Under the pieces are notes generated by a model. It ran no database searches and was not told the DNA's origin. It was given only the letters and a program-made list of their open reading frames with translations. From Mesorhizobium sp. B4-1-3 (GTDB taxonomy: Bacteria > Pseudomonadota > Alphaproteobacteria > Rhizobiales > Rhizobiaceae): a DNA stretch of 64,000 nt. A program made the position numbers and the translations under genes. Positions 17,386 to 25,830 of this stretch are shown piece by piece (position 1 is the first letter of the stretch; each line of letters starts with the position of its first letter). The DNA is taken from contig NZ_VFTG01000015.1 of assembly GCF_006439355.1 (NCBI RefSeq), positions 62,001 through 126,000 of the forward strand. The letters are read 5' to 3'.

Positions 17386-18498
17386 ATGGCGAAAATCGAG
17401 AAAATCGAACTGCGCATGGTCGACCTCGTGCCGAAGGTCAAGCGTACCGACGCCATCCAGAGCTTCGTCAGCCAGGAAACGCCGATCGTCACCATCACCG
17501 ATTCCGACGGCGCGTTGGGCACCGGCTACAGCTACACGATCGGCACCGGCGGCTCATCGGTGATGCGGCTGCTTGCCGACCATCTCGCGCCGCGCCTGAT
17601 CGGCCGCGACGCCGACCAGATCGAGGCGATCTGGCACGAGCTCGAATTCGCCACCCACGCCACCACCATCGGCGCCATCACCGCGATCGCACTGGCCGCC
17701 ATCGACACCGCCCTTTGGGATCTGCGGGCTAGAAAACAGAACCTGCCGCTCTGGAAGCTCGCCGGCGGCGCCAAGGATCGCTGTCCGCTCTACACCACGG
17801 AAGGCGGCTGGCTGCACATCGAGACTCAGGCGCTGGTCGACGACGCGCTGGAGGCCAAGGCCAAGGGTTTCACCGGCTCGAAGGTCAAGATCGGCAAGCC
17901 GCATGGCTCGGAGGATTTTTCACGGCTGTCGGCGGTGCGCAAGGCGGTCGGCGACGGCTACGAGGTCATGACGGATTGCAACCAGGGCTTTTCCGTCGAC
18001 GAAGCGATCCGCCGCGCCGAGCGCTTGCGCGATCTCGACCTCGCCTGGATCGAGGAGCCGCTACCGGCCGACGACATAGACGGCCATGTGCGGCTGTCGA
18101 ATTCGACGGCGACGCCGATCGCGGTGGGAGAGTCGCTCTATTCCATCAGGCACTTCCGCGAGTACATGCAGAAAGGCGGCGCCAACATCATCCAGGTCGA
18201 CGTCGGCCGCATCGGCGGCATCACGCCATGGCTGAAGGTCGCCCATGCTGCGGAGGCCTTCGACATGCCGGTCTGCCCGCATTTCCTGATGGAGTTGCAT
18301 GTCAGCCTGGTCTGCGCCATCCAGAACGGCAAATATGTCGAGTATATTCCGCAGCTCGATCAGTTGACGGGCGCCAAGATGCGCATCGAAGATGGCCACG
18401 CCCTGGCGCCCAGCGAGCCGGGCATCGGCATCGACTGGGACTGGGACGCGGTCAAGGCAAGGAGCATCGCCGAATTCACCACGGCGATCGTGAAATAG
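17386..18498 (+). CDS. Mandelate racemase/muconate lactonizing enzyme family dehydratase
   Basis: A 370-residue enolase-superfamily enzyme. The catalytic set is intact: Lys166 and Lys168 in SKVKIG, metal ligands Asp197 (TDCNQG), Glu223 (WIEEPL) and Glu249 (VGES), then Asp272 (VDVGRIGG) paired with His299 (CPHF). The KxK plus His-Asp dyad is the layout of acid-sugar dehydratases in the MR subgroup. It is one of two dehydratases in this module and the substrate could be a second sugar acid or an epimer. It starts 1 bp after the ATPase gene. Confidence 0.88.
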   Translation: MAKIEKIELRMVDLVPKVKRTDAIQSFVSQETPIVTITDSDGALGTGYSYTIGTGGSSVMRLLADHLAPRLIGRDADQIEAIWHELEFATHATTIGAITAIALAAIDTALWDLRARKQNLPLWKLAGGAKDRCPLYTTEGGWLHIETQALVDDALEAKAKGFTGSKVKIGKPHGSEDFSRLSAVRKAVGDGYEVMTDCNQGFSVDEAIRRAERLRDLDLAWIEEPLPADDIDGHVRLSNSTATPIAVGESLYSIRHFREYMQKGGANIIQVDVGRIGGITPWLKVAHAAEAFDMPVCPHFLMELHVSLVCAIQNGKYVEYIPQLDQLTGAKMRIEDGHALAPSEPGIGIDWDWDAVKARSIAEFTTAIVK

Positions 18499-18508
18499 GG
18501 AGGCGGAT

Positions 18509-18838
18509 ATGCAGCGCATGGGAATGGTGCTTGGGCTGAAGCCCGAGAAGGTCGAGGAATATGTCCGCCTTCACGCCGCCGTATGGCCGGACGTTCTCGC
18601 CATGATCTCGGCCTGCAACATCAAGAACTATTCGATCTTCCTGAAGCGGCCGGAGAACCTGCTTTTCTCCTATTTCGAGTACCACGGCAGCGACTACGCG
18701 GCCGACATGGCCAAGATGGCCGCCGACCCGAAGACGCAGGAGTGGTGGGCGGTCTGCATGCCATGCCAGGAGCCGCTGGAAACCCGCAAGGAAGGCGAGT
18801 GGTGGGCGTCGATGCAAGAGGTCTTCCATCATGACTGA
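18509..18838 (+). CDS. L-rhamnose mutarotase family protein (RhaM-like)
   Basis: A 109-residue protein, the family's normal length, with the RhaM pattern: Tyr18 and His22 in EEYVRLHAAVWP, Tyr41 in NYSIFL, and EWWAVC near residue 75. The family interconverts alpha and beta anomers of 6-deoxy sugars. This fits uptake of L-fucose, L-rhamnose or a similar sugar by the upstream transporter. It overlaps the following gene by 8 bp, so the two are translated together. Confidence 0.88.
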   Translation: MQRMGMVLGLKPEKVEEYVRLHAAVWPDVLAMISACNIKNYSIFLKRPENLLFSYFEYHGSDYAADMAKMAADPKTQEWWAVCMPCQEPLETRKEGEWWASMQEVFHHD

Positions 18839-19904
18839 TGCCTTTGATCCGGCATCGCTGGCGCAGTCCTGGCCCAAGCCCTCGAAGCCGCGCCCGATCG
18901 TCACCTTCGGCGCCGGCTCGATCGTCGGCGACGCGCATTTTCCCGCCTACTGCAAGGGCGGTTTCCCGATTTCCGGCCTCTACGATCCGGACCAGCCCAA
19001 GGCGCAAAGGCTCGCCGACAAATGGGGCGTGAAGGCGTTCGGCTCGGTCGAGGAGGCCGCGGCCGTGAAGGACGCAATCTTCGATCTGGCGACGCCGCCG
19101 GGCCGGCACGCCGAGGTGCTGAAGGCCTTGCCCGATGGCGCGGTGGCGCTGATCCAGAAGCCGATGGGCAATTATCTCGGCGAGGCGACCGAGATCCTGG
19201 AAATCTGCCGCGCCAAGCAACTGAAGGCGGCGGTCAATTTCCAGCTCCGCTTCGCGCCGATGATGCTCGCGCTGAAGGATGCCATCGCCCGCGGATGGTT
19301 GGGCGAGGTCGTCGATTTCGACGCGCTTCTGGCGCTGGACACGCCCTGGCAGCTCTGGGAATTCCTGCTCAAGGCGCCACGCGTCGAGATTGCCATGCAT
19401 TCGATCCACTATCTTGACCTGATCCGCCAGCTTCTCGGCAATCCGCTGGGCGTGCATGCCAAGACGCTCGGCCATCCCAACCACAAGGTCGCGCAGACCC
19501 GCACCAGTGCCATCCTCGACTATGGCGACACGGTGCGCTGCGGGCTGTCGATCAACCACGACCACAAGTTCGGCCGGCGCTACCAGGCCTGCGAGTTCCG
19601 CATCTGCGGCACAGAGGGCGCGGCCTATGTCAAGCTCGGCCTCAACCTCGACTATCCACGCGGCGAACCGGACATCTTGGAAATCCATCCCAAGGGCGGC
19701 TCGGAGTGGGTCACCGTCCCGCTCGCCGGCGAATGGTTCCCCGATGCCTTTGTCGGCCGCATGGCCAATGTCCAGCGCTTCGCGTCCGGCGAGGACGCGG
19801 AACTGGTGAGTTCCGTCGAGGACGCCTGGCACACCATGGCGTTGGTCGAGGCCGCCTATAAATCGAGCTCCGCGCCGGCGACGCCGCTGGCCGAAAAGCC
19901 ATAG
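18831..19904 (+). CDS. Gfo/Idh/MocA family oxidoreductase
   Basis: A 357-residue NAD(P)-dependent dehydrogenase. The nucleotide-binding loop is FGAGSIVGDAHF at about residues 24-35. The family EKP motif appears as IQKPMG with its catalytic Lys kept. Then comes the substrate domain (NFQLRFAPMM, HSIHYLDLIRQLLG). No other obvious aldose dehydrogenase lies in the module, so this enzyme may oxidise the sugar to its lactone before the amidohydrolase acts. That role is inferred from gene order only. Confidence 0.87.
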   Translation: MTDAFDPASLAQSWPKPSKPRPIVTFGAGSIVGDAHFPAYCKGGFPISGLYDPDQPKAQRLADKWGVKAFGSVEEAAAVKDAIFDLATPPGRHAEVLKALPDGAVALIQKPMGNYLGEATEILEICRAKQLKAAVNFQLRFAPMMLALKDAIARGWLGEVVDFDALLALDTPWQLWEFLLKAPRVEIAMHSIHYLDLIRQLLGNPLGVHAKTLGHPNHKVAQTRTSAILDYGDTVRCGLSINHDHKFGRRYQACEFRICGTEGAAYVKLGLNLDYPRGEPDILEIHPKGGSEWVTVPLAGEWFPDAFVGRMANVQRFASGEDAELVSSVEDAWHTMALVEAAYKSSSAPATPLAEKP

Positions 19905-19911
19905 GCGGGAC

Positions 19912-20358
19912 ATGGAACAGACCACCTATTTCGAGGATTACGAGATCGGCTCGTCCCGCCTCACCGGCGGCCGCACCATCACTGAGACCGACTTCGTCGT
20001 CCATGCCGGCCACACCGGCGATTTCTTCCCGCATCACATGGATGCCGAGTTCATGAAGACGACGCCTTTTGGCCAGCGCATTGCCCATGGCACCCTGGTC
20101 TTCTCGGTCGGCGTCGGCCTGACGGCGAGCGTCATCAATCCGGTCGCCTTCTCCTACGGCTACGACAGGCTGCGTTTCATCAAGCCAGTCTTCATCGGCG
20201 ACACCATTCGCACGCGCACCACCATCGCCGCCAAGGAAGACGACCCGAAACGGCCAAACGCCGGGCGCGTCATCGAGCGCGTCGAGGTTTTGAACCAGCG
20301 TGACGAGGTCGTGCTGGCCGCGGATCACATCTACATCGTCGAGCGACGGCCCGGCTGA
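19912..20358 (+). CDS. MaoC family dehydratase with intact active site
   Basis: A 148-residue hot-dog protein. The hydratase motif is complete (GHTGDFFPHHMD with Asp37 and His42, then GQRIAHG), unlike the MaoC-like protein at 3600-4151. The two share the segment YGYDxLRFIKPVFIGDTI, so they are related. Its placement inside a sugar-acid operon is unexpected for a CoA-linked hydratase; it may use a non-CoA 3-deoxy acid or a downstream CoA ester. Confidence 0.87.
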   Translation: MEQTTYFEDYEIGSSRLTGGRTITETDFVVHAGHTGDFFPHHMDAEFMKTTPFGQRIAHGTLVFSVGVGLTASVINPVAFSYGYDRLRFIKPVFIGDTIRTRTTIAAKEDDPKRPNAGRVIERVEVLNQRDEVVLAADHIYIVERRPG

Positions 20359-20375
20359 AAGACGGAGACAGAAGA

Positions 20376-21107
20376 ATGGCTGACATCACAGGCAAGGTCG
20401 TGGTCGTTACGGCGGCCGCGCAAGGCATTGGACGGGCAAGCGCGCTGGCTTTCGCGAAAGCGGGCGCCATCGTCCACGCCACCGACATCAACGAGACGGC
20501 CTTGGCCGAACTTGCCGACACGCCCGGCATTGCGACGCGAAAACTCGATGTGCTGAACGACGAGGCGGTGAAGGCCGCCTTCGCCGAGATCGGCCAGGTC
20601 GATGTCCTGTTCAACTGCGCCGGCTTCGTTCATGCCGGCTCGATCCTCGAGATGAAGGACGAGGATCTCGACTTCGCCTTCAACCTCAATGTGCGCGCTA
20701 TGATCCGCACCATCCGCGCCGTGCTGCCCGGCATGCTGGAACGCGGCGACGGCTCGATCGTCAACATGGCCTCCGTCGCCGGCGCCCCGAAGGGCGTGCC
20801 GAACCGTTTTGCTTATGGCGTGACCAAGGCGGCCGTGGTCGGCCTGACCAAATCGATCGCGGCTGACTATGTCGCCAAAGGCATCCGCTGCAACGCGATC
20901 TGCCCGGGCACGGTTGAAAGCCCTTCGCTTCAGGGCCGCATGCAGGCGCAAGGCGACTATGAGGCGGCGCGCGCGGCCTTCATCGCCCGCCAGCCGATGG
21001 GCAGGATCGGCACGCCGGAAGAGATCGCCGACCTCGCGGTCTATCTCGCCGGCGCGACTTATACGACGGGACAGGCCTATAATATCGACGGCGGCTGGTC
21101 GATCTGA
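20376..21107 (+). CDS. SDR family dehydrogenase, probable 2-keto-3-deoxy-L-fuconate type
   Basis: A 243-residue short-chain dehydrogenase. The cofactor loop is TAAAQGIGRA (12-21) with Asp in ATDIN, suggesting NAD preference. NCAG and the Ser/YGVTK catalytic pair are in place, and the protein ends IDGGWSI. SDRs of this kind next to L-fuconate dehydratase oxidise 2-keto-3-deoxy-L-fuconate to the 2,4-diketo acid. It is directly followed by that dehydratase gene, which supports the assignment. The hydrolase that would finish the route is not in the window. Confidence 0.87.
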   Translation: MADITGKVVVVTAAAQGIGRASALAFAKAGAIVHATDINETALAELADTPGIATRKLDVLNDEAVKAAFAEIGQVDVLFNCAGFVHAGSILEMKDEDLDFAFNLNVRAMIRTIRAVLPGMLERGDGSIVNMASVAGAPKGVPNRFAYGVTKAAVVGLTKSIAADYVAKGIRCNAICPGTVESPSLQGRMQAQGDYEAARAAFIARQPMGRIGTPEEIADLAVYLAGATYTTGQAYNIDGGWSI

Positions 21108-21171
21108 GGCCGTTCGGCGGGCAATTGAGCGGTGGCGATCCAATGACGAGGCGGGCTAGTACGAGGCAGCA

Positions 21172-22449
21172 ATGACGAAAATCACGGACCTCAGAACCTT
21201 CGACCTCCGTTTCCCGACATCGCAAAGCCTCGACGGCTCGGATGCTATGAATCCGGACCCGGACTATTCGGCCGCCTATGTCATCCTCGACACCGATGTC
21301 CAGTCGCTGAAGGGCCACGGCCTCACCTTCACCATCGGCCGCGGCAACGAGATCTGCTGCGCGGCGATCGAAGCGCTGCGCCATCTGGTCGTCGGACTCG
21401 ACCTCGACTGGGTGAAAGAGGATCCCGGCCGCTTCTGGCACCATGTGACCGGCGACAGCCAGTTGCGCTGGATCGGGCCGGATAAGGGCGCCATGCATCT
21501 CGCGGTCGGCGCGGTGGTCAATGCCGTCTGGGACCTTTGGGCCAAGGAAGCCGGCAAACCGGTCTGGCGCCTGGTCGCCGAGATGAGCCCGGAAGAAATC
21601 GTGCGCCTTGTCGACTTCCGCTACCTCACCGATGCGATCACGCCGGCCGAGGCGCTGGAGATTTTGAAGAAGGCCGAAGCCGGCAAGGCCGACCGCATCG
21701 CCACGCTCGAGCGTGAGGGTTATGCCTGCTACACCACCTCCGCCGGCTGGCTAGGCTATCCCGACGACAAGCTCAGGCGTCTCTGCCAGGAAGCGGTCGA
21801 CGATGGGTTCAACCATATCAAGCTGAAGGTCGGCCGCGATCGCGCCGACGATATCCGCCGTCTCGGGATCGCCCGCGAGGTCATCGGTCCGGACCGCTAC
21901 CTGATGATCGACGCCAACCAGGTATGGGAGGTCGACCAGGCGATCGATTGGCTCAAGGACCTCGCCTTCGCCAGGCCCTTCTTTATCGAGGAGCCGACCA
22001 GCCCGGACGATGTCGCCGGCCACGCCAAGATCCGCAAGGCTGTCGCGCCGATCAAGGTCGCGACCGGCGAGATGTGCCAGAACCGCATCATGTTCAAGCA
22101 GTTCATCGCTGGCGGCGCGATCGACGTGGTGCAGATCGATTCCTGCCGCATGGGCGGGCTGAACGAAGTGCTGGCGGTGCTCCTGATCGCGGCCAAGTTC
22201 GGCCTGCCGGTCTGGCCGCATGCCGGCGGCGTCGGCCTGTGCGAATATGTCCAGCACCTGTCGATGATCGACTATGTCGCCGTGTCAGGCAGCAAGGACG
22301 GGCGGGTCATCGAATATGTCGATCACCTGCACGAGCATTTTTTGGAACCCTGCGTGATCCGCGACGCCGCCTATATGCCGCCCCAGGCGCCCGGATTCTC
22401 GATCGAGATGAAGGCGAAGTCGATCGAGGATTACCTGCATCGCGCCTGA
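21172..22449 (+). CDS. L-fuconate dehydratase (enolase superfamily)
   Basis: A 425-residue protein closely following the characterised L-fuconate dehydratase family: DVRFPTS-like LRFPTSQSLDGSDAMNPDPD, TIGRGNE, DSQLRWIGPDKGAMH, YTTSAGWLGY. The catalytic residues are all there: Lys217 and Lys219 (IKLKVG), Asp247 and Asn249 (IDANQ), Glu273 (FIEEPTSP), Glu300 (ATGE), Asp323 (QIDSCRMGG) and His350 (WPHAGGVGLCE). It converts L-fuconate (or L-galactonate-like acids) to the 2-keto-3-deoxy acid. It ends the operon that begins at 13067. Confidence 0.92.
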   Translation: MTKITDLRTFDLRFPTSQSLDGSDAMNPDPDYSAAYVILDTDVQSLKGHGLTFTIGRGNEICCAAIEALRHLVVGLDLDWVKEDPGRFWHHVTGDSQLRWIGPDKGAMHLAVGAVVNAVWDLWAKEAGKPVWRLVAEMSPEEIVRLVDFRYLTDAITPAEALEILKKAEAGKADRIATLEREGYACYTTSAGWLGYPDDKLRRLCQEAVDDGFNHIKLKVGRDRADDIRRLGIAREVIGPDRYLMIDANQVWEVDQAIDWLKDLAFARPFFIEEPTSPDDVAGHAKIRKAVAPIKVATGEMCQNRIMFKQFIAGGAIDVVQIDSCRMGGLNEVLAVLLIAAKFGLPVWPHAGGVGLCEYVQHLSMIDYVAVSGSKDGRVIEYVDHLHEHFLEPCVIRDAAYMPPQAPGFSIEMKAKSIEDYLHRA

Positions 22450-22517
22450 GACATGGCGCGGCAAACCGGGGCGCCGCCCGCGGTGCCCGACCGCCGCGAA
22501 TCGGCTATGCCTGTCGC

Positions 22518-23177
22518 ATGCAGGAGACTTCCCTCTACGAGCCGGTGAAGCGGTTTCTCGAGAGCATGGATTTCGCCGTCAAGGGCGAGATCGGCGGCTG
22601 CGACGTGGTCGGCGTGCGCGCCGGCGAGCCGCCGGTTGTCGTCATCTGCGAGCTGAAGCTGCAATTCAACCTCGAGCTCGTTCTGCAAGCCGTCGATCGC
22701 GCGGCCGCGTGCGACGAGGTGTGGCTCGCCGCCTATATGTCGGCGCGCGGCAGGGGCCGCGAGCACGACCGCCGCTTTCGCGCGCTCTGCCGCCGTCTCG
22801 GCTTCGGCCTGTTGGGTGTCGGCAGGAAGGGTGAGGTGGAGCTGCTGCTCAGTCCCGCCGCCCTGCCGCCGCGCCGGGATCCCAGGCGGCGCTCGCGCCT
22901 GGTCGAGGAGCATCACCGCCGCAAGGGCGATCCGTCCGTCGGCGGCAGCACGCGCAAGAAGCCGATCATGACCGCCTACCGGCAGGAGGCGCTGGCCTGC
23001 GCCGCCGCCATGGCCGACGGCCCGAAACGGCCGCGCGACCTCAAGGCCCTTTCGCCGCGCGCCGCGAGCATCCTGCAGCATAACTACTATGGCTGGTTCG
23101 CCCGCGCCGAGCGCGGCATCTATGCACTGACCGAAGCCGGCCTTGCCGCGATTGGGCCGCTTCCGGCAGCTCTATAA
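22518..23177 (+). CDS. DUF2161 family PD-(D/E)XK-fold protein
   Basis: A 219-residue protein. The N-terminal half has a nuclease-fold core: Asp29 in GGCDVVGV followed by Glu45-Leu-Lys47 in VICELKLQF. The rest is basic with a C-terminal winged-helix-like end (NYYGWFARAERGIYALTEAG). The family is annotated as putative phosphodiesterase or endonuclease but lacks a known role. It follows the dehydratase gene by 68 bp and may not be functionally linked to it. Confidence 0.8.
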   Translation: MQETSLYEPVKRFLESMDFAVKGEIGGCDVVGVRAGEPPVVVICELKLQFNLELVLQAVDRAAACDEVWLAAYMSARGRGREHDRRFRALCRRLGFGLLGVGRKGEVELLLSPAALPPRRDPRRRSRLVEEHHRRKGDPSVGGSTRKKPIMTAYRQEALACAAAMADGPKRPRDLKALSPRAASILQHNYYGWFARAERGIYALTEAGLAAIGPLPAAL

Positions 23178-23277
23178 GCTTCACGCCCGGAGGCCACGGA
23201 AGCTTTTCGCGGAGGCCGAGACCACATCGGACCCTGCATGCTCCTCTGCAGGTCGTGCGTATCAGCGTGACTCGGCC

Positions 23278-23346
23278 TCCGCGATGCTCGAATCCGGCTT
23301 CCTGACCAAATCGAACTTCAACCGCGAGTTCCGCCGCGTCACCGCT
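23278..23346 (+). pseudogene. Fragment of an AraC-type helix-turn-helix
   Basis: The plus-strand frame here encodes SAMLESGFLTKSNFNREFRR, which reads as the second helix-turn-helix of an AraC regulator (the ESGFxxxSNFNRxFRR pattern). The sequence before it does not continue the domain, and after VT it runs into a repeat element. It is a remnant with no complete gene around it. Confidence 0.5.
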
Positions 23347-23440
23347 AGAGCAATTCCAGGAAAAGTGTGAGCGGTTTTCCGCCCGGAATTGCGTAAAAAG
23401 AGATAGTGCGTTTCGCCGTTTCCGTGAAACGGCGAAACGC
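23347..23440. repeat. Rhizobial intergenic palindromes, two adjacent units
   Basis: The first unit folds with arms GCAATTCC (23350-23357) and GGAATTGC (23385-23392) and inner arms GGAAAA and TTTTCC. The second is a perfect 15-bp stem, GCGTTTCGCCGTTTC (23408-23422) with its complement at 23426-23440, and a 3-nt loop. The first resembles a repeat common in Mesorhizobium and Rhizobium spacers. The long second stem could also stop transcription from both sides, although no T-tract is present. Confidence 0.6.
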
Positions 23441-23474
23441 GCTAAGCCCCGCTTCATGGCGCGAGCGGTCTCGA

Positions 23475-23600
23475 TCAGAAACGCTCGCGGTAGCCGCGCG
23501 GATTGGTGCCGAGGATACGTAGAAAGCCGCGCCGCATCGTCTCCTCGGAGCCGAAGCCGCAGCGCCGGGCCGTCTGGCTGACCGTCTCGTGCAGCTCTCG
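23475..23600 (-). pseudogene. C-terminal fragment of an AraC-type regulator
   Basis: The minus-strand frame encodes TVSQTARRCGFGSEETMRR followed by GFLRILGTNPRGYRERF and a TGA at 23475. This is the end of a GlxA/AraC-type DNA-binding domain (the RCGFxSxETMRRxFxRxxGxxPxxYRxxF pattern). Upstream, the same frame becomes Arg/Gly-rich and unlike the family, so only the last 40 or so codons survive. It faces the other AraC fragment across the palindromes. The rest of 23178-23891 has no gene that I can support. Confidence 0.6.
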
Positions 23601-23855
23601 CTCGAACATGCCCCGGCGCCTCCCTTCCGCTCCGGCACGCCCGCCGAGGCTTCGCCGGCCGTGCTGGCGGAGGCCAAGGAGCGGCTTTCGGGTTCGAGGC
23701 GGGTCCGCGAGGAAATGTTCGCGCGCTGGCGCCGGGAGCGTGCGGCCGAGCCGGCACGCATCCGCGCCTGAAACGCCGGGGCTGGATGGCGCATAGCGCT
23801 GTTCAGCCCGGCCCGTTTTCGACTGTTGACTCATCTTTTCCGTCTGTGCAGAAAT

Positions 23856-23866
23856 TGGTTGGACCA
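23856..23866. promoter_or_regulatory. FadR-subfamily GntR operator candidate
   Basis: TGGTTGGACCA fits the t.GT...AC.a consensus of FadR-type GntR repressors exactly. It ends 25 bp before the predicted TTG start of the GntR gene at 23892, where a bound repressor would block its own promoter and the operon behind it. The wider context (TGGTT...AACCA) has further symmetry. Confidence 0.5.
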
Positions 23867-23891
23867 TTGAACCACTTTAGGCGCGGCCGGC

Positions 23892-24623
23892 TTGACCGAT
23901 TTTCTGCCCCCCATCCAGACCACGGCCCGCGATGACGCGGTGCTGAAAGCATTGGCGGGCTTCGTGCGGCAGGAGGCTCTGGGCCCGGGCGAAAAGCTGC
24001 CGACCGAGCGTATCCTGGCCGAACGCCTCAAGGTCAGCCGCAACACGGTGCGCGAGGCCCTGACCCGCTGGGAAGGGCTGGGCCTCGTCGAACGGCGGCA
24101 GGGCTCGGGCACCTATCTCAAGGCCGCCGTCTCCCCCGACATGCTGCACATGCCGCTGACGCTCGCCGGCGGCAACGACTTCGCCGGCCTGATGGCGACG
24201 CTGGAGATCCGCCGCGCGCTGGAGGCCGAGGCAGCCGCCCTTTGCGCTATTCGCGCCGGCAAGGCCGAGCTCGCCGAGATCGAGCGCAAGCTCGACCTCA
24301 TGGAGGAGGCCTTCCAGACTCGCGCCGGCATGTCCTCGGAGGAGGATTGGGAATTCCACCAGGCGGTCTTCCGCGCCTCCGGCAACCCGCTCTTCGAGCA
24401 GATCATCGCCGCCATGTACGAGATGTTCCACCGTTTCTGGGAGCATCCGCTCGGCGTGCGGGATTTCGGCCATGCAAGCTTTCCCTATCACCGCACCATC
24501 TTCGAGCGCATCGCCGCGCGCGACCCCGAAGGCGCCCGCGCCGAAGCGCTGAAGCTGATCGCCACCGTCGAGGACGATCTGAAGCGCGGCGCCGCCAACC
24601 TCAAACTTTCGGACCGCAGATGA
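23892..24623 (+). CDS. GntR family regulator, FadR (FCD) subfamily
   Basis: A 243-residue protein. The N-terminal winged helix-turn-helix is about 18-85 (GEKLPTERILAERLKVSRNTV, GLVERRQGSGTYL), and the C-terminal FCD ligand domain carries EDWEFHQAVFRASGNPLF and FPYHRTIFERIAARD with metal-binding His residues. The best start is TTG at 23892; a GTG at 23940 would cut the N-terminus. It overlaps the PLP-enzyme gene by 4 bp (ATGA) and so is the first gene of the operon it likely controls. Confidence 0.9.
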   Translation: MTDFLPPIQTTARDDAVLKALAGFVRQEALGPGEKLPTERILAERLKVSRNTVREALTRWEGLGLVERRQGSGTYLKAAVSPDMLHMPLTLAGGNDFAGLMATLEIRRALEAEAAALCAIRAGKAELAEIERKLDLMEEAFQTRAGMSSEEDWEFHQAVFRASGNPLFEQIIAAMYEMFHRFWEHPLGVRDFGHASFPYHRTIFERIAARDPEGARAEALKLIATVEDDLKRGAANLKLSDRR

Positions 24624-25822
24624 ACGAGCAGCCCAACACCTTCGACCCGGCTTCCCTGGCCAGCGACTATCTCGGCGAGGCGGCGACGCTGCTGGCGCAT
24701 GACGATCCGTTCCCGGGCGGCGCGGTGGTGCCACCGATCTACCAGACCTCGCTGTTCACCTTCGCCAATTACGCCGACATGGCCGAGACCTTCGCCGGCA
24801 GGAGGAAGCAGCCGATCTACTCGCGCGGCGACAATCCGACGGTGATGGAGTTCGAGGCGCGCGTCGCGGCGCTCGAGGGCGCGGAAGCCGCGCGCGGCTT
24901 CTCCAGCGGCATGGCGGCGATCAGCGCCACGGTGCTCGCCTTCGTCGGCGCCGGCGAGCGCATGGTCGCCGTGCGCAATTGCTATGGCGATGCCTACCGC
25001 CTGTTCGAGCGCCTGTTTCCGCGCCTTCACATCAAGGTCGACTATGTCGACGGCTCCGATCCCGACGCGGTTGCCGCGGCGCTTCCCGGCGCCAAGCTGC
25101 TCTACCTCGAAAGCCCGACCTCGATGATGTTCGAGCTGCAGGATCTCGAACACCTGACGCGGCTGGCCAAGGAGCAGGGCATTGTCACCACCATCGACAA
25201 TTCCTGGGCGACGCCCGTCTTCCAGAAGCCGATCTCGCACGGCGTCGACCTGGTGCTGCATTCGGCCTCGAAATATCTGAGCGGCCACAGCGACACCGTC
25301 GCCGGCGTGGTGGCGGGTTCTGCCGTCCACATCAAGCATATCAACGAGCAGACCTATTCCCAGCTTGGCGGCAAGCTGTCGCCCTTCGAAGGCTGGCTAT
25401 TGCTGCGCGGCCTGCGCACGCTGCCGCTGCGCCTGCCGCACCACATGAAGAGCGGGCTTGTCATCGCCGAGCGGCTAAAGGCGCACGGCAAGGTCGAGCG
25501 CGTCAACCACCCTGCCTACTCCAACCATCCCGGCAAGAAGACTTTAGCCGGCTATGCCGGACTGTTCTCCTTCGAGGTCACCGAGGATGTCGACATCCCG
25601 GCTTTCGTCGACGCGCTGAAATATTTTCGCATCGGCGTCAGTTGGGGCGGCCATGAAAGCCTGGTCGTGCCGGCAAAGGCCTCGCTCGAGCAGACGCCGG
25701 GCATCAATTCGATGGCGCGCTTCGGCGTCAGCCCCCGAACCATCCGCTTCAATGTCGGATTGGAAAATGTCGAAGACCTCTGGGCCGACATCGCCCAAGC
25801 CTTCGACAGAGCAAAAAAATAA
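24620..25822 (+). CDS. Cys/Met metabolism PLP-dependent enzyme (cystathionine lyase/synthase-like)
   Basis: A 400-residue fold-type I PLP enzyme of the trans-sulfuration family: PPIYQTSLFTFANY, YSRGDNPTVMEFEARVAALEGAEAA, SSGMAAIS, TTIDNSWATPVFQKP and the PLP lysine in LHSASKYLSGHSD. The family cleaves or forms C-S bonds in cystathionine, homocysteine or related compounds. Here it lies between a GntR regulator and a sugar-type ABC importer rather than with methionine genes, so an imported sulfur-containing or other beta/gamma-substituted substrate is possible. Confidence 0.88.
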   Translation: MNEQPNTFDPASLASDYLGEAATLLAHDDPFPGGAVVPPIYQTSLFTFANYADMAETFAGRRKQPIYSRGDNPTVMEFEARVAALEGAEAARGFSSGMAAISATVLAFVGAGERMVAVRNCYGDAYRLFERLFPRLHIKVDYVDGSDPDAVAAALPGAKLLYLESPTSMMFELQDLEHLTRLAKEQGIVTTIDNSWATPVFQKPISHGVDLVLHSASKYLSGHSDTVAGVVAGSAVHIKHINEQTYSQLGGKLSPFEGWLLLRGLRTLPLRLPHHMKSGLVIAERLKAHGKVERVNHPAYSNHPGKKTLAGYAGLFSFEVTEDVDIPAFVDALKYFRIGVSWGGHESLVVPAKASLEQTPGINSMARFGVSPRTIRFNVGLENVEDLWADIAQAFDRAKK

Positions 25823-25830
25823 GGATCAAA

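Noticed and set aside
23408..23440. CRISPR repeat
   Set aside because: Single palindrome with no regularly spaced copies; no CRISPR array or cas genes anywhere in the window.
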